A DNA stretch of 64,000 nt from Erysipelatoclostridium sp. An173. Its GTDB lineage: Bacteria > Bacillota_I > Bacilli_A > Erysipelotrichales > Coprobacillaceae. Shown one piece after another: positions 1-7,214 of the stretch. A model generated the notes under the pieces. The model did no database searches. It worked only from the letters and a program-made list of their open reading frames with translations, and was not told the origin of the DNA. How positions within the stretch are numbered: position 1 is the stretch's first letter; the number at the start of each line of letters is the position of its first letter. A program made the translations under genes and the position numbers. The DNA is taken from assembly GCF_002160495.1 (NCBI RefSeq), contig NZ_NFKR01000001.1, positions 62,001-126,000 on the forward strand, read 5' to 3'.

Positions 1-118
1 CATTTTTATATCCCTTTTCAATTTGGATTGTCGCATTAGCAACTTTTACACCTCCTAAAGTCGTCTGCATTACTGGAATATCTACTAATTTTCCCACTAA
101 AGCAACTGTATTCAACAT
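1..118 (-). CDS. ssb: Single-stranded DNA-binding protein (SSB family), N-terminal part, cut by window edge
   Basis: Only the first 39 codons are in the window. The start ATG at 118-116 follows a strong AAGGAGGT ribosome binding site, and the peptide begins MLNTVALVGKLVDIPVMQ with a second strand ending GVKVANATIQIEKGYKN. This is the typical first beta strands of the SSB oligonucleotide-binding fold (M-L-N-x-V-x-L-V-G-x-L at the start). SSB coats single-stranded DNA in replication, repair and recombination. A good promoter sits just upstream, so the gene opens its own transcript. PriB-like or phage SSB paralogues cannot be told apart from this fragment. Confidence 0.75.
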   Translation of the reverse strand, partial: MLNTVALVGKLVDIPVMQTTLGGVKVANATIQIEKGYKN

Positions 119-143
119 CTAAACATACCTCCTTCATCACACG

Positions 144-172
144 ATTATAAGCGAGGGAAAATAGTATTTCAA
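144..172 (-). promoter_or_regulatory. Promoter of ssb
   Basis: On the minus strand TTGAAA (172-167) is followed after exactly 17 nt by TATAAT (149-144). Predicted transcription starts about 20 nt before the ribosome binding site of ssb. This is a near-consensus housekeeping sigma promoter. Confidence 0.75.
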
Positions 173-312
173 CACCCCTAAAATCACCACATTATCACAT
201 ATTATAAAAATGTAGCATATTTGAAACATTTGAAACCGAATATGTCAAAATAACGACCAGAAATGTCATAATAGTCCTATTTGGTCTTTATAAATTTGGC
301 TAAAAATATTTA

Positions 313-340
313 AAAAAAATCACCATAACGGTGATTTTTT
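313..340 (-). terminator. Intrinsic terminator of the acpS operon
   Basis: An 11-bp stem (arms 314-324 and 330-340, loop ATAAC on the plus strand) is followed on the minus strand by a short T-rich stretch. The acpS stop codon TGA (322-320) lies inside the 3' arm, so the last codons of acpS form the 5' arm. Confidence 0.8.
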
Positions 341-673
341 TTCATCTTCAACAACAACATAAGCAATAGCATAATCTTGATCATGGGAAATTGAGATAAA
401 TGTATTAGGAAAATTAATAAAGGGTTTTCCAGCTTCATCATTTAAAATCTCAATATCATGAAATGATACCATCTGATGTTCGATACCATAAGCTTTAAAA
501 AAAGCTTCTTTACCGGCAAAACGCCCTGCTAAGTACTCACATTTATGTTTATCATTTTTTTTATTTAGAAAAACAGCTAATTCGTTTTTAGTTAAAATTC
601 TACTTACTAGTTTTTCATCATTAATATTCAATCGTTTTAAATTTACGATATCACAGCCAATTCCAATAACCAT
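320..673 (-). CDS. acpS: Holo-[acyl-carrier-protein] synthase
   Basis: Transfers 4'-phosphopantetheine from CoA to apo-acyl carrier protein, the activation step for fatty acid synthesis; cytoplasmic trimer in known members. The 117-residue length is normal. The two family motifs are present: GIGCDIV at residues 4-10 with the metal-binding Asp8, and FAGKEAFFKAYG at 52-63 with Glu56. It is the last gene of the run that starts with the lipoprotein at 4.2 kb, lying only 2 nt after the unknown charged protein. Its stop codon is part of the terminator stem. Confidence 0.93.
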   Translation of the reverse strand: MVIGIGCDIVNLKRLNINDEKLVSRILTKNELAVFLNKKNDKHKCEYLAGRFAGKEAFFKAYGIEHQMVSFHDIEILNDEAGKPFINFPNTFISISHDQDYAIAYVVVEDEKKSPLW

Positions 674-675
674 GT

Positions 676-1365
676 TTAATCCTTAAATTTCTTTTCATAT
701 AGACTCATCAATTCATCCAATGACATATTATCGTCAATTTCATCAATTAATGAATCTTTATCATTACTATCATTAGATTCAAAATTTAATTTAAATTCAC
801 CAGTACGTTCTTCAATTATTTTTAACTGATCTTGTTCTTCTTCAATAATTTTAGCAATATTTCTTAAGTTATCTTCAACAGTAGGTAGTTTTTCAATTTG
901 TTCCACTTTTTCTTCAATAACTTCTTCATCTTTAGTTTCATTAATTGAAGTCAATGTTGCTTGTGATTCGATTGGTTTTTTCTCTTCATAATCACCAAAG
1001 AAAGGACTAATAACTGGAACTAACTGATCAGTCTTTTTTCTTTTCGATGGTTTAGCAGTTACTGTTTTAGATGGTTTTTTTTCAATATCTTTTTTAGTCA
1101 AACCATTCATTGGTGAAATTACTTCACTCATTTGATAAACCATTTTAGGCTTTTCTTCAACAGTTGCTTTCTTTTCTACTGGTTTTGCTTTTTCTTTTGG
1201 TTTAGCTTTAGGAATTACTTCATCCTCTTGATTTTCATCTCTTTGAAATTCCTCATCATAAATTAATGGAGAACTGAATTTTTCTTTACGTCTTTGTTCA
1301 ACAACAGGATCAACTTCGAAAATATCGTCATCTTCTTCATGTTTTTTAAACAAACCTCTAAACAT
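676..1365 (-). CDS. Unknown charged, low-complexity protein with two ISPxxG motifs
   Basis: I do not recognise a named family. The 229-residue product has no signal peptide and no membrane segment. It is rich in Lys, Glu and Asp and probably largely disordered. Two short, similar hydrophobic islands stand out: VISPMNG at residues 82-88 and VISPFFG at 118-124. A predicted helical end (MSLDELMSLYEKKF) closes the protein. The start is fixed by a strong AAAGGAGGA ribosome binding site. It sits between ytpR (19 nt upstream) and acpS (2 nt downstream), so it is co-transcribed with housekeeping genes. The repeated motif looks like a short linear binding site displayed on a flexible chain; this is inference. 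Confidence 0.8.
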   Translation of the reverse strand: MFRGLFKKHEEDDDIFEVDPVVEQRRKEKFSSPLIYDEEFQRDENQEDEVIPKAKPKEKAKPVEKKATVEEKPKMVYQMSEVISPMNGLTKKDIEKKPSKTVTAKPSKRKKTDQLVPVISPFFGDYEEKKPIESQATLTSINETKDEEVIEEKVEQIEKLPTVEDNLRNIAKIIEEEQDQLKIIEERTGEFKLNFESNDSNDKDSLIDEIDDNMSLDELMSLYEKKFKD

Positions 1366-1384
1366 TAAGAATTCCTCCTTTCAA

Positions 1385-1984
1385 TTAAAAAAACGAATCT
1401 CCTACTTGATATTTATCTTCATCAAGAACTAAAATACCACGAACTTGTGGGGCATTTGGTAAATTCAATTCACGAGCTGAACAAAGCATTCCATATGAAT
1501 CTACCTTTCTTAGCTTTGAAGGTTTAATGATCATACCACTTGGCATAATAGCACCAATTGTTGCCACAACAACTAATTGATTTAGTGCTACATTTGGTGC
1601 ACCACAAACAATTTGTTTAGTTTCATTTTTCAAATCAACCTGGCAAATATGTAAATGGTCAGAATCAGGATGATCTTCAATTTCAACTACTTTTCCAACG
1701 ATAAATTTCGGATTACGATCAATAGTAACTGTTTGTAGATCGTATTTGCTTAAAATCTGATTAAATTTTTCAATTTGATCATCACTAAACTCTACTAAAC
1801 CATCGTTTATTTTTCCTAAATGGCTACTTGCATTTAATAAATTGTAACCAATAATATTATTTTTTTGATCTTTTAAAACTACAAGATCATCATGTTTATC
1901 ATACGAAAAAGTCTTTCCCTCACCTAATCTAGCTAATAAAATATCGCCTACATGTTCTAAATTATAAAATCCATGAAATAACAT
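1385..1984 (-). CDS. ytpR: YtpR-type protein with EMAP/PheT-like tRNA-binding domain
   Basis: The C-terminal half (about residues 90-199) is an OB-fold tRNA-binding domain as found in PheT N-termini and EMAPII. Visible signatures are GKVVEIEDHPDSDHLHICQVD and IVCGAPNV, followed by LPNAPQVRGILVL. Its natural substrate is not established. Length (199 aa) agrees with the Bacillus YtpR family. The thioredoxin-like gene next upstream and trmB beyond it reproduce the Bacillus ytpP-ytpR/trmB neighbourhood, which supports the call. The gap to the upstream gene is 11 nt. Confidence 0.88.
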   Translation of the reverse strand: MLFHGFYNLEHVGDILLARLGEGKTFSYDKHDDLVVLKDQKNNIIGYNLLNASSHLGKINDGLVEFSDDQIEKFNQILSKYDLQTVTIDRNPKFIVGKVVEIEDHPDSDHLHICQVDLKNETKQIVCGAPNVALNQLVVVATIGAIMPSGMIIKPSKLRKVDSYGMLCSARELNLPNAPQVRGILVLDEDKYQVGDSFF

Positions 1985-1995
1985 TTCTACACCTC

Positions 1996-2316
1996 TTATT
2001 TTAAACTATCAATAAATGCTTGTATTTCTTCTTTTGTTTTACGTAATTTACTTACAAAACGACCAATTTCTTGTTGATCATTATATCCAATAAATGATGG
2101 AATCCCTAAAATATCTAAATCTTTACACAAGTCAATCAAATTATCACGATTAACTACATAAAACTTAAATTCTGGATTATTATCAACAATTTCACCCATA
2201 TATGGTTTTATAAACATACAATCAGGGCACCAATCAGCCGTAAACATAAAAATTGTTTTACCAACCCGTACTTTATCAAACTCTTCAATAGTTTTTATTT
2301 CTATTAATTTATCCAT
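1996..2316 (-). CDS. Thioredoxin-like protein (YtpP-like)
   Basis: A 106-residue single-domain thioredoxin fold with active site WCPDC at residues 29-33 in place of the usual WCGPC, and the cis-proline region GIPSFIGY at about 71-78. The CPDC motif suggests a redox potential different from housekeeping thioredoxin, perhaps a dedicated partner reductant; that is inference. Its start overlaps the end of trmB by 8 nt, showing translational coupling, and ytpR follows 11 nt later. Bacillus YtpP is the closest remembered relative by both size and context. Confidence 0.85.
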   Translation of the reverse strand: MDKLIEIKTIEEFDKVRVGKTIFMFTADWCPDCMFIKPYMGEIVDNNPEFKFYVVNRDNLIDLCKDLDILGIPSFIGYNDQQEIGRFVSKLRKTKEEIQAFIDSLK

Positions 2317-2962
2317 CTTCTCGATACCTAGCTACCAATTTATAAATTGGTCCTTTCTCACAAAATTTTTTTTCATATTCAGTCATAATATTAGTTTCAT
2401 TTTCAGGACTATTATGTAAATCTAAGCTTACATATAATAAATCCATTGGATATTGATTTAAAGAAACTAATGAATATTCAAAAAGACCACGATTATCAGT
2501 TTTAAACTCAATTTCTCCTTTTGAAACTAATATATCCTGATACACTGAAAGAAATTGTTTCGATGTTAATCTTCTTTTAGCATGTCTATTTTTAGGCCAA
2601 GGATCACTGAAATTTAAAAATATATGATCAACTTCACCATTAGCAAAAATATTTTTTAATTCAATTGCATCATAATGAATTAATTTCATATTACTTACTT
2701 TAGTTTCCTGTTTATTCACCTTGTTGATTGCAGCAGCAAGAACACTAGGGAACTTTTCAATACCTATAAAATTAATATCAGGATAACGACAAGCATTTTG
2801 ATAAATAAAATCTCCTTTTCCCATCCCAATTTCGATATAGATCGGATTATCATTACCAAATACCTCGTGCCATTTATTTTTACATTTTTCTGGTTCTATG
2901 ATTACAAAAGAATCATTTTCTTTCATAATATCATAAGCTTTTGGATTATTTCTTAAACGCAT
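2309..2962 (-). CDS. trmB: tRNA (guanine-N7)-methyltransferase
   Basis: Makes m7G46 in the variable loop of tRNA using S-adenosylmethionine. The SAM-binding motif EIGMGKGD is at residues 44-51 and the diagnostic TrmB motif NFSDPWPKNRHAKRRL at 117-132. Length of 217 residues is typical. The C-terminal block TEYEKKFCEKGPIY is also family-typical. It overlaps the thioredoxin-like gene by 8 nt and follows the pseudouridine synthase by 32 nt. Confidence 0.95.
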   Translation of the reverse strand: MRLRNNPKAYDIMKENDSFVIIEPEKCKNKWHEVFGNDNPIYIEIGMGKGDFIYQNACRYPDINFIGIEKFPSVLAAAINKVNKQETKVSNMKLIHYDAIELKNIFANGEVDHIFLNFSDPWPKNRHAKRRLTSKQFLSVYQDILVSKGEIEFKTDNRGLFEYSLVSLNQYPMDLLYVSLDLHNSPENETNIMTEYEKKFCEKGPIYKLVARYREDG

Positions 2963-2994
2963 TACAACTCCCCTTTACATATAAAGTAATTCTA

Positions 2995-3714
2995 TCATAA
3001 ATCATTCATCAAGTCGACTAATTCCATAGGAGATAATTCTCTAAAATCCCCCAATTCCAATGTTCGATCCAATTGTAAATTTTTTATTGAAAGTCTTTTT
3101 AAATAGATGACCTTTTTATTACATGCAGCCACCATCTTTTTTATTTGATGAAATTTACCTTCAAATATTTCTATTTTTACATTACATCCTGTTTCAGTTT
3201 CTTCTAAAATTTCTAAATTAGCTTCTTTACAGCGATATCCAGTATCTAAAACAATTCCCTGTTTAAATGCTGCAACATCCTCCTGGTTCATTTTACCTTC
3301 AATTGAAGCAAAATATACCTTAGAATGATGTCTGCTAGGTGCTAATAATCGATGGGCAAAATCACCATCATTTGTTATTAACAAAAGCCCCTCAGTATCT
3401 AAATCTAAACGTCCAACTGGAAACAAATCATAGTTTTCATAACCAAAAATTAAATCTAAAACAGTTGGATGCAAATTATCTTTAGTCGCACAAACATAAC
3501 CTTGTGGTTTATTCAGCATCAAATATACATAAGGACGATATTCGATTACTTCACCATCAAAAATAATTTCATCTTGCTGGTAATCTACTTTATAATCATC
3601 ATTTTTTATAATTTTACCATTTACAGTAACAAAACCTTTACGAATATAATTTTTGACCTCTTTTCGAGAACCAATTCCATAACTTGCTAATAATTTATCA
3701 AGCCGCATTTCCAT
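2995..3714 (-). CDS. 16S-type pseudouridine synthase, RsuA/RluE family
   Basis: Converts a specific uridine in rRNA to pseudouridine. An N-terminal S4 RNA-binding domain (residues 3-48) precedes the catalytic domain, whose motif GRLDLDTEGLLLITNDG starts at residue 101 and carries the catalytic Asp104. The family is clear, but RsuA (16S U516) and the related Bacillus YtzG/YtzF-type enzymes are not separable here. The start lies inside the end of the lipoprotein gene: ATG at 3714 (MEMRL) or, two codons later, 3708 (MRLDKLL), which aligns better with the S4 domain. Confidence 0.9.
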   Translation of the reverse strand: MEMRLDKLLASYGIGSRKEVKNYIRKGFVTVNGKIIKNDDYKVDYQQDEIIFDGEVIEYRPYVYLMLNKPQGYVCATKDNLHPTVLDLIFGYENYDLFPVGRLDLDTEGLLLITNDGDFAHRLLAPSRHHSKVYFASIEGKMNQEDVAAFKQGIVLDTGYRCKEANLEILEETETGCNVKIEIFEGKFHQIKKMVAACNKKVIYLKRLSIKNLQLDRTLELGDFRELSPMELVDLMNDL

Positions 3715-4198
3715 ATAACATTATATACCTTTCTACTTTTTTAGTATCATTTTCACTTAAATAATATGTTAAATAAACATATACGTTAAATTCTGATTTA
3801 TTAGTAATTCCCGATAAATTTACTCCTTTATAAATTCCTTTTTCCTTATCAATTACATTAGGTACTAAAGAAAAATTATTTTCCTCTAATACCCCAAGGG
3901 TTGGTAAACTACTATTTTCATCATTTTCAACTTTTGCTATTGCTTGTAAATAATACATATTTACATTAGGACTGTCAATAATAACATCATAACGATATTC
4001 ATTTTGATCAGTTTCGTTAACAACTAATCTAATTGAAAAATCAGTAATTTCAGTTTCAAAATCTTTAGCTTCATTTAACTTTTCTTCATATTTTTGATAT
4101 TGTTTATAATATTTATTATCTATTTCAACTTCCTTATTTTCATTGCTGCAGCCTGTTAAAATCAATAAACTCATAATAACTAATAATATTTTTTTCAT
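3698..4198 (-). CDS. Lipoprotein of unknown function
   Basis: A 166-residue product with a classical lipoprotein signal peptide: MKKILLVIMSLLILTGC, lipobox LTGC, lipidated Cys17. The mature part starts with a charged helical stretch (about residues 20-50) followed by beta-rich sequence (RLVVNETDQNEYRYDVII and later VYVYLTYYL). I do not recognise a family. It heads the operon under its own extended -10 promoter and overlaps the pseudouridine synthase gene by 17 nt, so the two are translationally coupled. It would sit on the outer face of the membrane. Confidence 0.82.
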   Translation of the reverse strand: MKKILLVIMSLLILTGCSNENKEVEIDNKYYKQYQKYEEKLNEAKDFETEITDFSIRLVVNETDQNEYRYDVIIDSPNVNMYYLQAIAKVENDENSSLPTLGVLEENNFSLVPNVIDKEKGIYKGVNLSGITNKSEFNVYVYLTYYLSENDTKKVERYIMLYGNAA

Positions 4199-4213
4199 GC
4201 AATCACCGTTATC

Positions 4214-4219
4214 ATTATA
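4214..4219 (-). promoter_or_regulatory. Extended -10 promoter of the lipoprotein-acpS operon
   Basis: The minus strand carries TGATATAAT, an extended -10 box (TATAAT at 4219-4214), about 16 nt before the start ATG at 4198. No strong -35 box is present at 17 nt; TTTACT lies 19 nt upstream. Confidence 0.5.
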
Positions 4220-4260
4220 TCATGAATTTTGTATCAATAGTAAATCTTTTAAAGTTTTAT

Positions 4261-4286
4261 AAAAAAATAGGAACTTGACGTTCCTA
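4261..4286 (-). terminator. Terminator of the DUF1540 gene
   Basis: A 7-bp stem (arms 4268-4274 and 4280-4286, 5-nt loop) followed on the minus strand by seven T (4267-4261). The stop codon TAG of the small gene is inside the stem. Confidence 0.85.
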
Positions 4287-4433
4287 TCTACATTTAAATG
4301 TTTTACAAGCAGTTTCTTGTACCTCTCTTGCTTCATTACAATGACAATTGCATACAACGATTTCTTTAGCATTACAACTACAATTATCATTATAAACACA
4401 ACTATCAACCTGACAACTTACACCTCGTGCCAT
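4284..4433 (-). CDS. Small cysteine-rich DUF1540 protein (49 aa)
   Basis: A 49-codon gene with ideal signals: ribosome binding site GGAGGTGAT 4 nt before the ATG at 4433-4431, and a perfect terminator overlapping its stop. The product has nine cysteines (7, 12, 18, 20, 28, 30, 32, 43, 48). It begins MARGVSCQVDSCVYNDNC and ends ETACKTFKCR, matching the DUF1540 pattern C-x4-C-x(2)-N-x2-C-x-A...T-x-C-x-T-F. Members are small metal-binding-looking proteins common in spore-forming Firmicutes; no biochemical role is known to me. Zinc binding is inferred from the cysteines. The gene stands alone, transcribed as a single unit. Confidence 0.88.
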   Translation of the reverse strand: MARGVSCQVDSCVYNDNCSCNAKEIVVCNCHCNEAREVQETACKTFKCR

Positions 4434-4496
4434 GAAATCACCTCCATAGATAGTTTTACCGTTTTATTTTAAAACTATACAAATTATTAAACAAAA

Positions 4497-4518
4497 AAGG
4501 CTATCTTTAAATAGCCTT
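4497..4518 (-). terminator. Terminator after the Cse60-like gene
   Basis: An 8-bp stem (arms 4497-4504 and 4511-4518, 6-nt loop) followed on the minus strand by six T (4498-4493 on plus as A). It lies 6 nt after the stop of the 57-codon gene and closes the nagA-epimerase transcript. Confidence 0.85.
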
Positions 4519-4523
4519 AAAAA

Positions 4524-4697
4524 CTAACTATCCTCATATACAATCAAACAGCTAAAACTATATTCTAACTCATTTGAAAATGTCATTGCCACTTGATAAT
4601 GCATTGATAATATAATTGGTTTTTTTTCGTTTAGAAAATCATTGATCTCATCTTCTAAATCTAATTCATGTGTCTTTTCAATTATTTTTACCTTCAT
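4524..4697 (-). CDS. Cse60-like small protein (57 aa)
   Basis: A 57-codon gene between the epimerase gene (39 nt upstream) and a terminator. The product starts MKVKIIEKTHELDLEDEIN and continues with a helix, a short strand with the pattern I-I-L-S-M-H-Y, and a final strand YSFSCLIVYED. This follows the layout of the Cse60/YeeD-type small sporulation peptides, which I recall as M-K-V-K-V...L-E-x-x-V-N-x-W-L...I-x-Y...Y-S-A-L-I-I-Y. An in-frame stop lies just upstream of the ATG, so this is the only long start. The ribosome binding site is poor, which lowers confidence. Confidence 0.65.
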   Translation of the reverse strand: MKVKIIEKTHELDLEDEINDFLNEKKPIILSMHYQVAMTFSNELEYSFSCLIVYEDS

Positions 4698-4735
4698 GTA
4701 AAAATAATATTACATAACATTTAAAATAAATGTCA

Positions 4736-5614
4736 TTATTGGTTGATTTCAACTTTAAAAGTACATTCAAATTCATGATTTGGTTCTAATGATACAATGC
4801 CTTCTTTATCTTTAAATTCACCATCAAAATCAACATAATCACTATGACCAACCCATGGTTCAATTGCAATTAAACCACCAACATGTTTAGCAGCCCATAA
4901 TCCTAAATGATTAAATCCTTGCATATGAAATACTATTGATTTATTATGATTCAAAGATTTTAATGATACTGACTCTGATTTAAAATCTTTAAAAACAATA
5001 GCATCATTACTAAATAATTGTTGACGGACAAAAAATCTTCTTTCATTTTCAAAAAATGGAATAGTTGTACGTGACATTCCTTTTCTAGCAACATCAATTA
5101 CTTTTTGTGATAAAGTTTCGTTTTCACTAAATTCTAAATAATAATCATTACTTGATTCATCATCCATAAATGGACAAGCAAATGCTGGATGTCCTCCAAT
5201 TTGGAAATAAATTATTTTATCATCAATATTAGTAACTTTACAATTGCATACTAATACATTTTTTTCCAATTTATAAGTAACATCTAATTTAAATAAATAA
5301 GGATATTGTTTAGCAATTTCTTCATTTGAAGTTAATGTAAATACAACTTCTTCATCACTAATTTGATTAGCAACATATTCATTATGACGTGAAAAACCAT
5401 GTTGCGTCATTGAATATACTTTACCATCAATACGGCATTCATTATTTTTTAAAGCACCTACTATTGGAAATAAAATCGGAGCACTATTTGCCCATTGAAT
5501 AGGGTCACGACGCCACATATAGTTAATATGATCTTCTTGACCGACAATTTTAATAATTTCCGCACCTTTATTTGCTAGTGTAACTTCTAAATAATTATTT
5601 TTTAAAACAACCAT
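4736..5614 (-). CDS. Aldose 1-epimerase family protein (LacX type)
   Basis: Interconverts alpha and beta anomers of an aldose or a phosphorylated hexose. The 292-residue sequence has the mutarotase residues: His72 and Arg76 in TQHGFSRHNEY, His142 in IGGHPAFACPF, and a catalytic-type Glu252 in AIEPWVGHSDY. The short length and QHGFSRH motif fit the LacX branch rather than classical GalM. It lies 1 nt after nagA, so the natural substrate may be an amino sugar or its phosphate; this is inference from context. Confidence 0.88.
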   Translation of the reverse strand: MVVLKNNYLEVTLANKGAEIIKIVGQEDHINYMWRRDPIQWANSAPILFPIVGALKNNECRIDGKVYSMTQHGFSRHNEYVANQISDEEVVFTLTSNEEIAKQYPYLFKLDVTYKLEKNVLVCNCKVTNIDDKIIYFQIGGHPAFACPFMDDESSNDYYLEFSENETLSQKVIDVARKGMSRTTIPFFENERRFFVRQQLFSNDAIVFKDFKSESVSLKSLNHNKSIVFHMQGFNHLGLWAAKHVGGLIAIEPWVGHSDYVDFDGEFKDKEGIVSLEPNHEFECTFKVEINQ

Positions 5615-5615
5615 A

Positions 5616-6755
5616 CTAACCTCCTATTTTTATTTTGCCATCAACCATAGCAAAATCAACTCGAATATCATCATCAAACATAATGATATCGGCAGTTTTA
5701 TTAACAGCAATTTCACCTAAATCAATTAAATTTAAGTTTTTTGCTGGATTATAACTAGCTAGATTAACAGCTTCATAAATAGTTAAATCTAAATTTTTAT
5801 AAGCATTTTTAACTGCATCATTTAAAGCTAAAATACTACCTGCTAATGTCCCATCTTTTAATCTAGCTGCATTATCTTTAACATATACAGGCTGATTTCC
5901 TAATTTATATTGACCATCAGGTAATCCAGAAGCTTCAATTGAATCGGTAATCAACATTACTTTGTCTAAACCTTTTGCTTTTAATAATACTTTTGCAGCT
6001 GGGAAACTAACATGAATTCCATCTAAGATCAATTCAGCATATACTTGATCATGACTCATTATTGCTCCAACTACACCTGGATTACGATGTGTTAATGGTG
6101 TCATTGCATTATAAGTATGTGTACCAGAAGTAGCGCCAGCATTAATACCAGCTACTGCTTGGTCGTAAGTTGCATCAGTATGACCAATACTAACAGTTAC
6201 TCCTTCTTTAACTAAATATTCAATTAGAGGTATGCACCCTTCTCTTTCAGGAGCTAAACTTAATTTTTTTACTGCCCAGTCATATTCACCAGTTAAAGCA
6301 TGATAATTTTCAACAGTAGGTTCAATCATAAATTCTTCTGGTTGAGCTCCTTTATATTTTTTATTGAAAAAAGGCCCTTCCATATGTACTCCTAAAATTT
6401 TGCTACCATCTACTTTATCAATATTTTCAGCAACATTTTTAATTGCAGCATAAGTATCTTCAACCGACATTGTCATTGTTGTTGGCAAAATACTAGTAAC
6501 TCCTGTTTTAATAGAAGCTGTCGTAATTGTATTAATATCATCAAAAGTAGGATACATAGTATCACTACCACCACGACCATGACTATGAACATCAATAAAT
6601 CCTGGTGAAACATAACGTCCTTTAGCATCAATTACTGTTTCATCTTCAGGCTGACGTTTAGAAATTTCTGTTATTTTACTTCCACTAACAAAAACATTTG
6701 CATCAATTACTTGATCTTTTAAAATAACTTTCCCGTTTAAAATACAATATTTCAT
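5616..6755 (-). CDS. nagA: N-acetylglucosamine-6-phosphate deacetylase
   Basis: Removes the acetyl group from GlcNAc-6-phosphate during amino sugar use and wall recycling. The 379-residue amidohydrolase carries His57 and His59 in DVHSHG, Glu126 in VHMEGPFF, His192 in SIGHTDAT, His213 in GTHTYNAM, His248 in LDGIHV and the catalytic Asp271 in ITDSIEASG. The last motif is slightly unusual, since many NagA read ITDAM at this place. No nagB or transporter is adjacent. It forms a two-gene transcript with the LacX-type epimerase. Confidence 0.94.
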   Translation of the reverse strand: MKYCILNGKVILKDQVIDANVFVSGSKITEISKRQPEDETVIDAKGRYVSPGFIDVHSHGRGGSDTMYPTFDDINTITTASIKTGVTSILPTTMTMSVEDTYAAIKNVAENIDKVDGSKILGVHMEGPFFNKKYKGAQPEEFMIEPTVENYHALTGEYDWAVKKLSLAPEREGCIPLIEYLVKEGVTVSIGHTDATYDQAVAGINAGATSGTHTYNAMTPLTHRNPGVVGAIMSHDQVYAELILDGIHVSFPAAKVLLKAKGLDKVMLITDSIEASGLPDGQYKLGNQPVYVKDNAARLKDGTLAGSILALNDAVKNAYKNLDLTIYEAVNLASYNPAKNLNLIDLGEIAVNKTADIIMFDDDIRVDFAMVDGKIKIGG

Positions 6756-6781
6756 TATTATAATCCTCCTACATATAAAAT

Positions 6782-6787
6782 ATTATA
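6782..6787 (-). promoter_or_regulatory. Extended -10 promoter of nagA
   Basis: The minus strand reads TTTGTGGTATAAT, giving an extended -10 (TGnTATAAT). There is no convincing -35 at 17 nt. The same TTTGTGGTATAAT stretch also precedes uppS. It lies between the rbfA terminator and nagA. Confidence 0.55.
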
Positions 6788-6826
6788 CCACAAAAACATC
6801 AAGATGAAACAACTATGATAATAAAG

Positions 6827-6854
6827 AAAAAAGGAATAGCAAAAATGCTATTCC
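6827..6854 (-). terminator. Terminator of the rimP-nusA-infB-rbfA operon
   Basis: A perfect 9-bp stem (6833-6841 with 6846-6854, loop of 4) followed on the minus strand by a run of T (6832-6827). The rbfA stop codon TAG (6850-6848) is inside the stem. Confidence 0.88.
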
Positions 6855-7204
6855 GATTTATCCTGGTGATTTAAATCATTAATAATTTTTTCAATTCTAT
6901 TTCCATATTCTAAAGATGTATCTAGAACAAATTTTAATTCTGGTACTTTTCTAATTGTTAGTCTTTTTGCAAGCAAAGAACGAATAAATCCCTTAGAACG
7001 TTCTAAAGCTTCCATTTTCTTATCATAATTAGTATCATCTTTTCCTAAAAAAGTAACATAAACTTTTGCAATAGACAAATCTTTAGTAGTTTCAACAGCT
7101 GTAATAGTACAAAATCCAATTTTTGAATTTTTTACTTCGAACTGAAGGATCTGTGATAACTCACGTTGAATTATCCCATTCATCTTATCTTTTTTTAAGA
7201 CCAT
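6848..7204 (-). CDS. rbfA: 30S ribosome-binding factor A
   Basis: Cold-adaptation and 16S maturation factor that binds the 30S subunit near helix 1. The 118-residue length is normal and the type-II KH fold is visible: INGIIQRELSQILQFEV-like helix, then TITAVETTKDLSIAKVYVTFLG and the C-terminal RKVPELKFVLDTSLEYGNRIE block. It follows infB by 10 nt, the standard order infB-rbfA in Firmicutes. In Bacillus truB and ribF come next; here they lie at 54-56 kb instead. Confidence 0.94.
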   Translation of the reverse strand: MVLKKDKMNGIIQRELSQILQFEVKNSKIGFCTITAVETTKDLSIAKVYVTFLGKDDTNYDKKMEALERSKGFIRSLLAKRLTIRKVPELKFVLDTSLEYGNRIEKIINDLNHQDKSE

Positions 7205-7214
7205 TAAATATCAC

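Noticed and set aside
4220-4408. Minus-strand 62-codon frame overlapping the DUF1540 gene
   Set aside because: No ribosome binding site; it lies in another frame of the DUF1540 gene, which has perfect start, stop and family signals.
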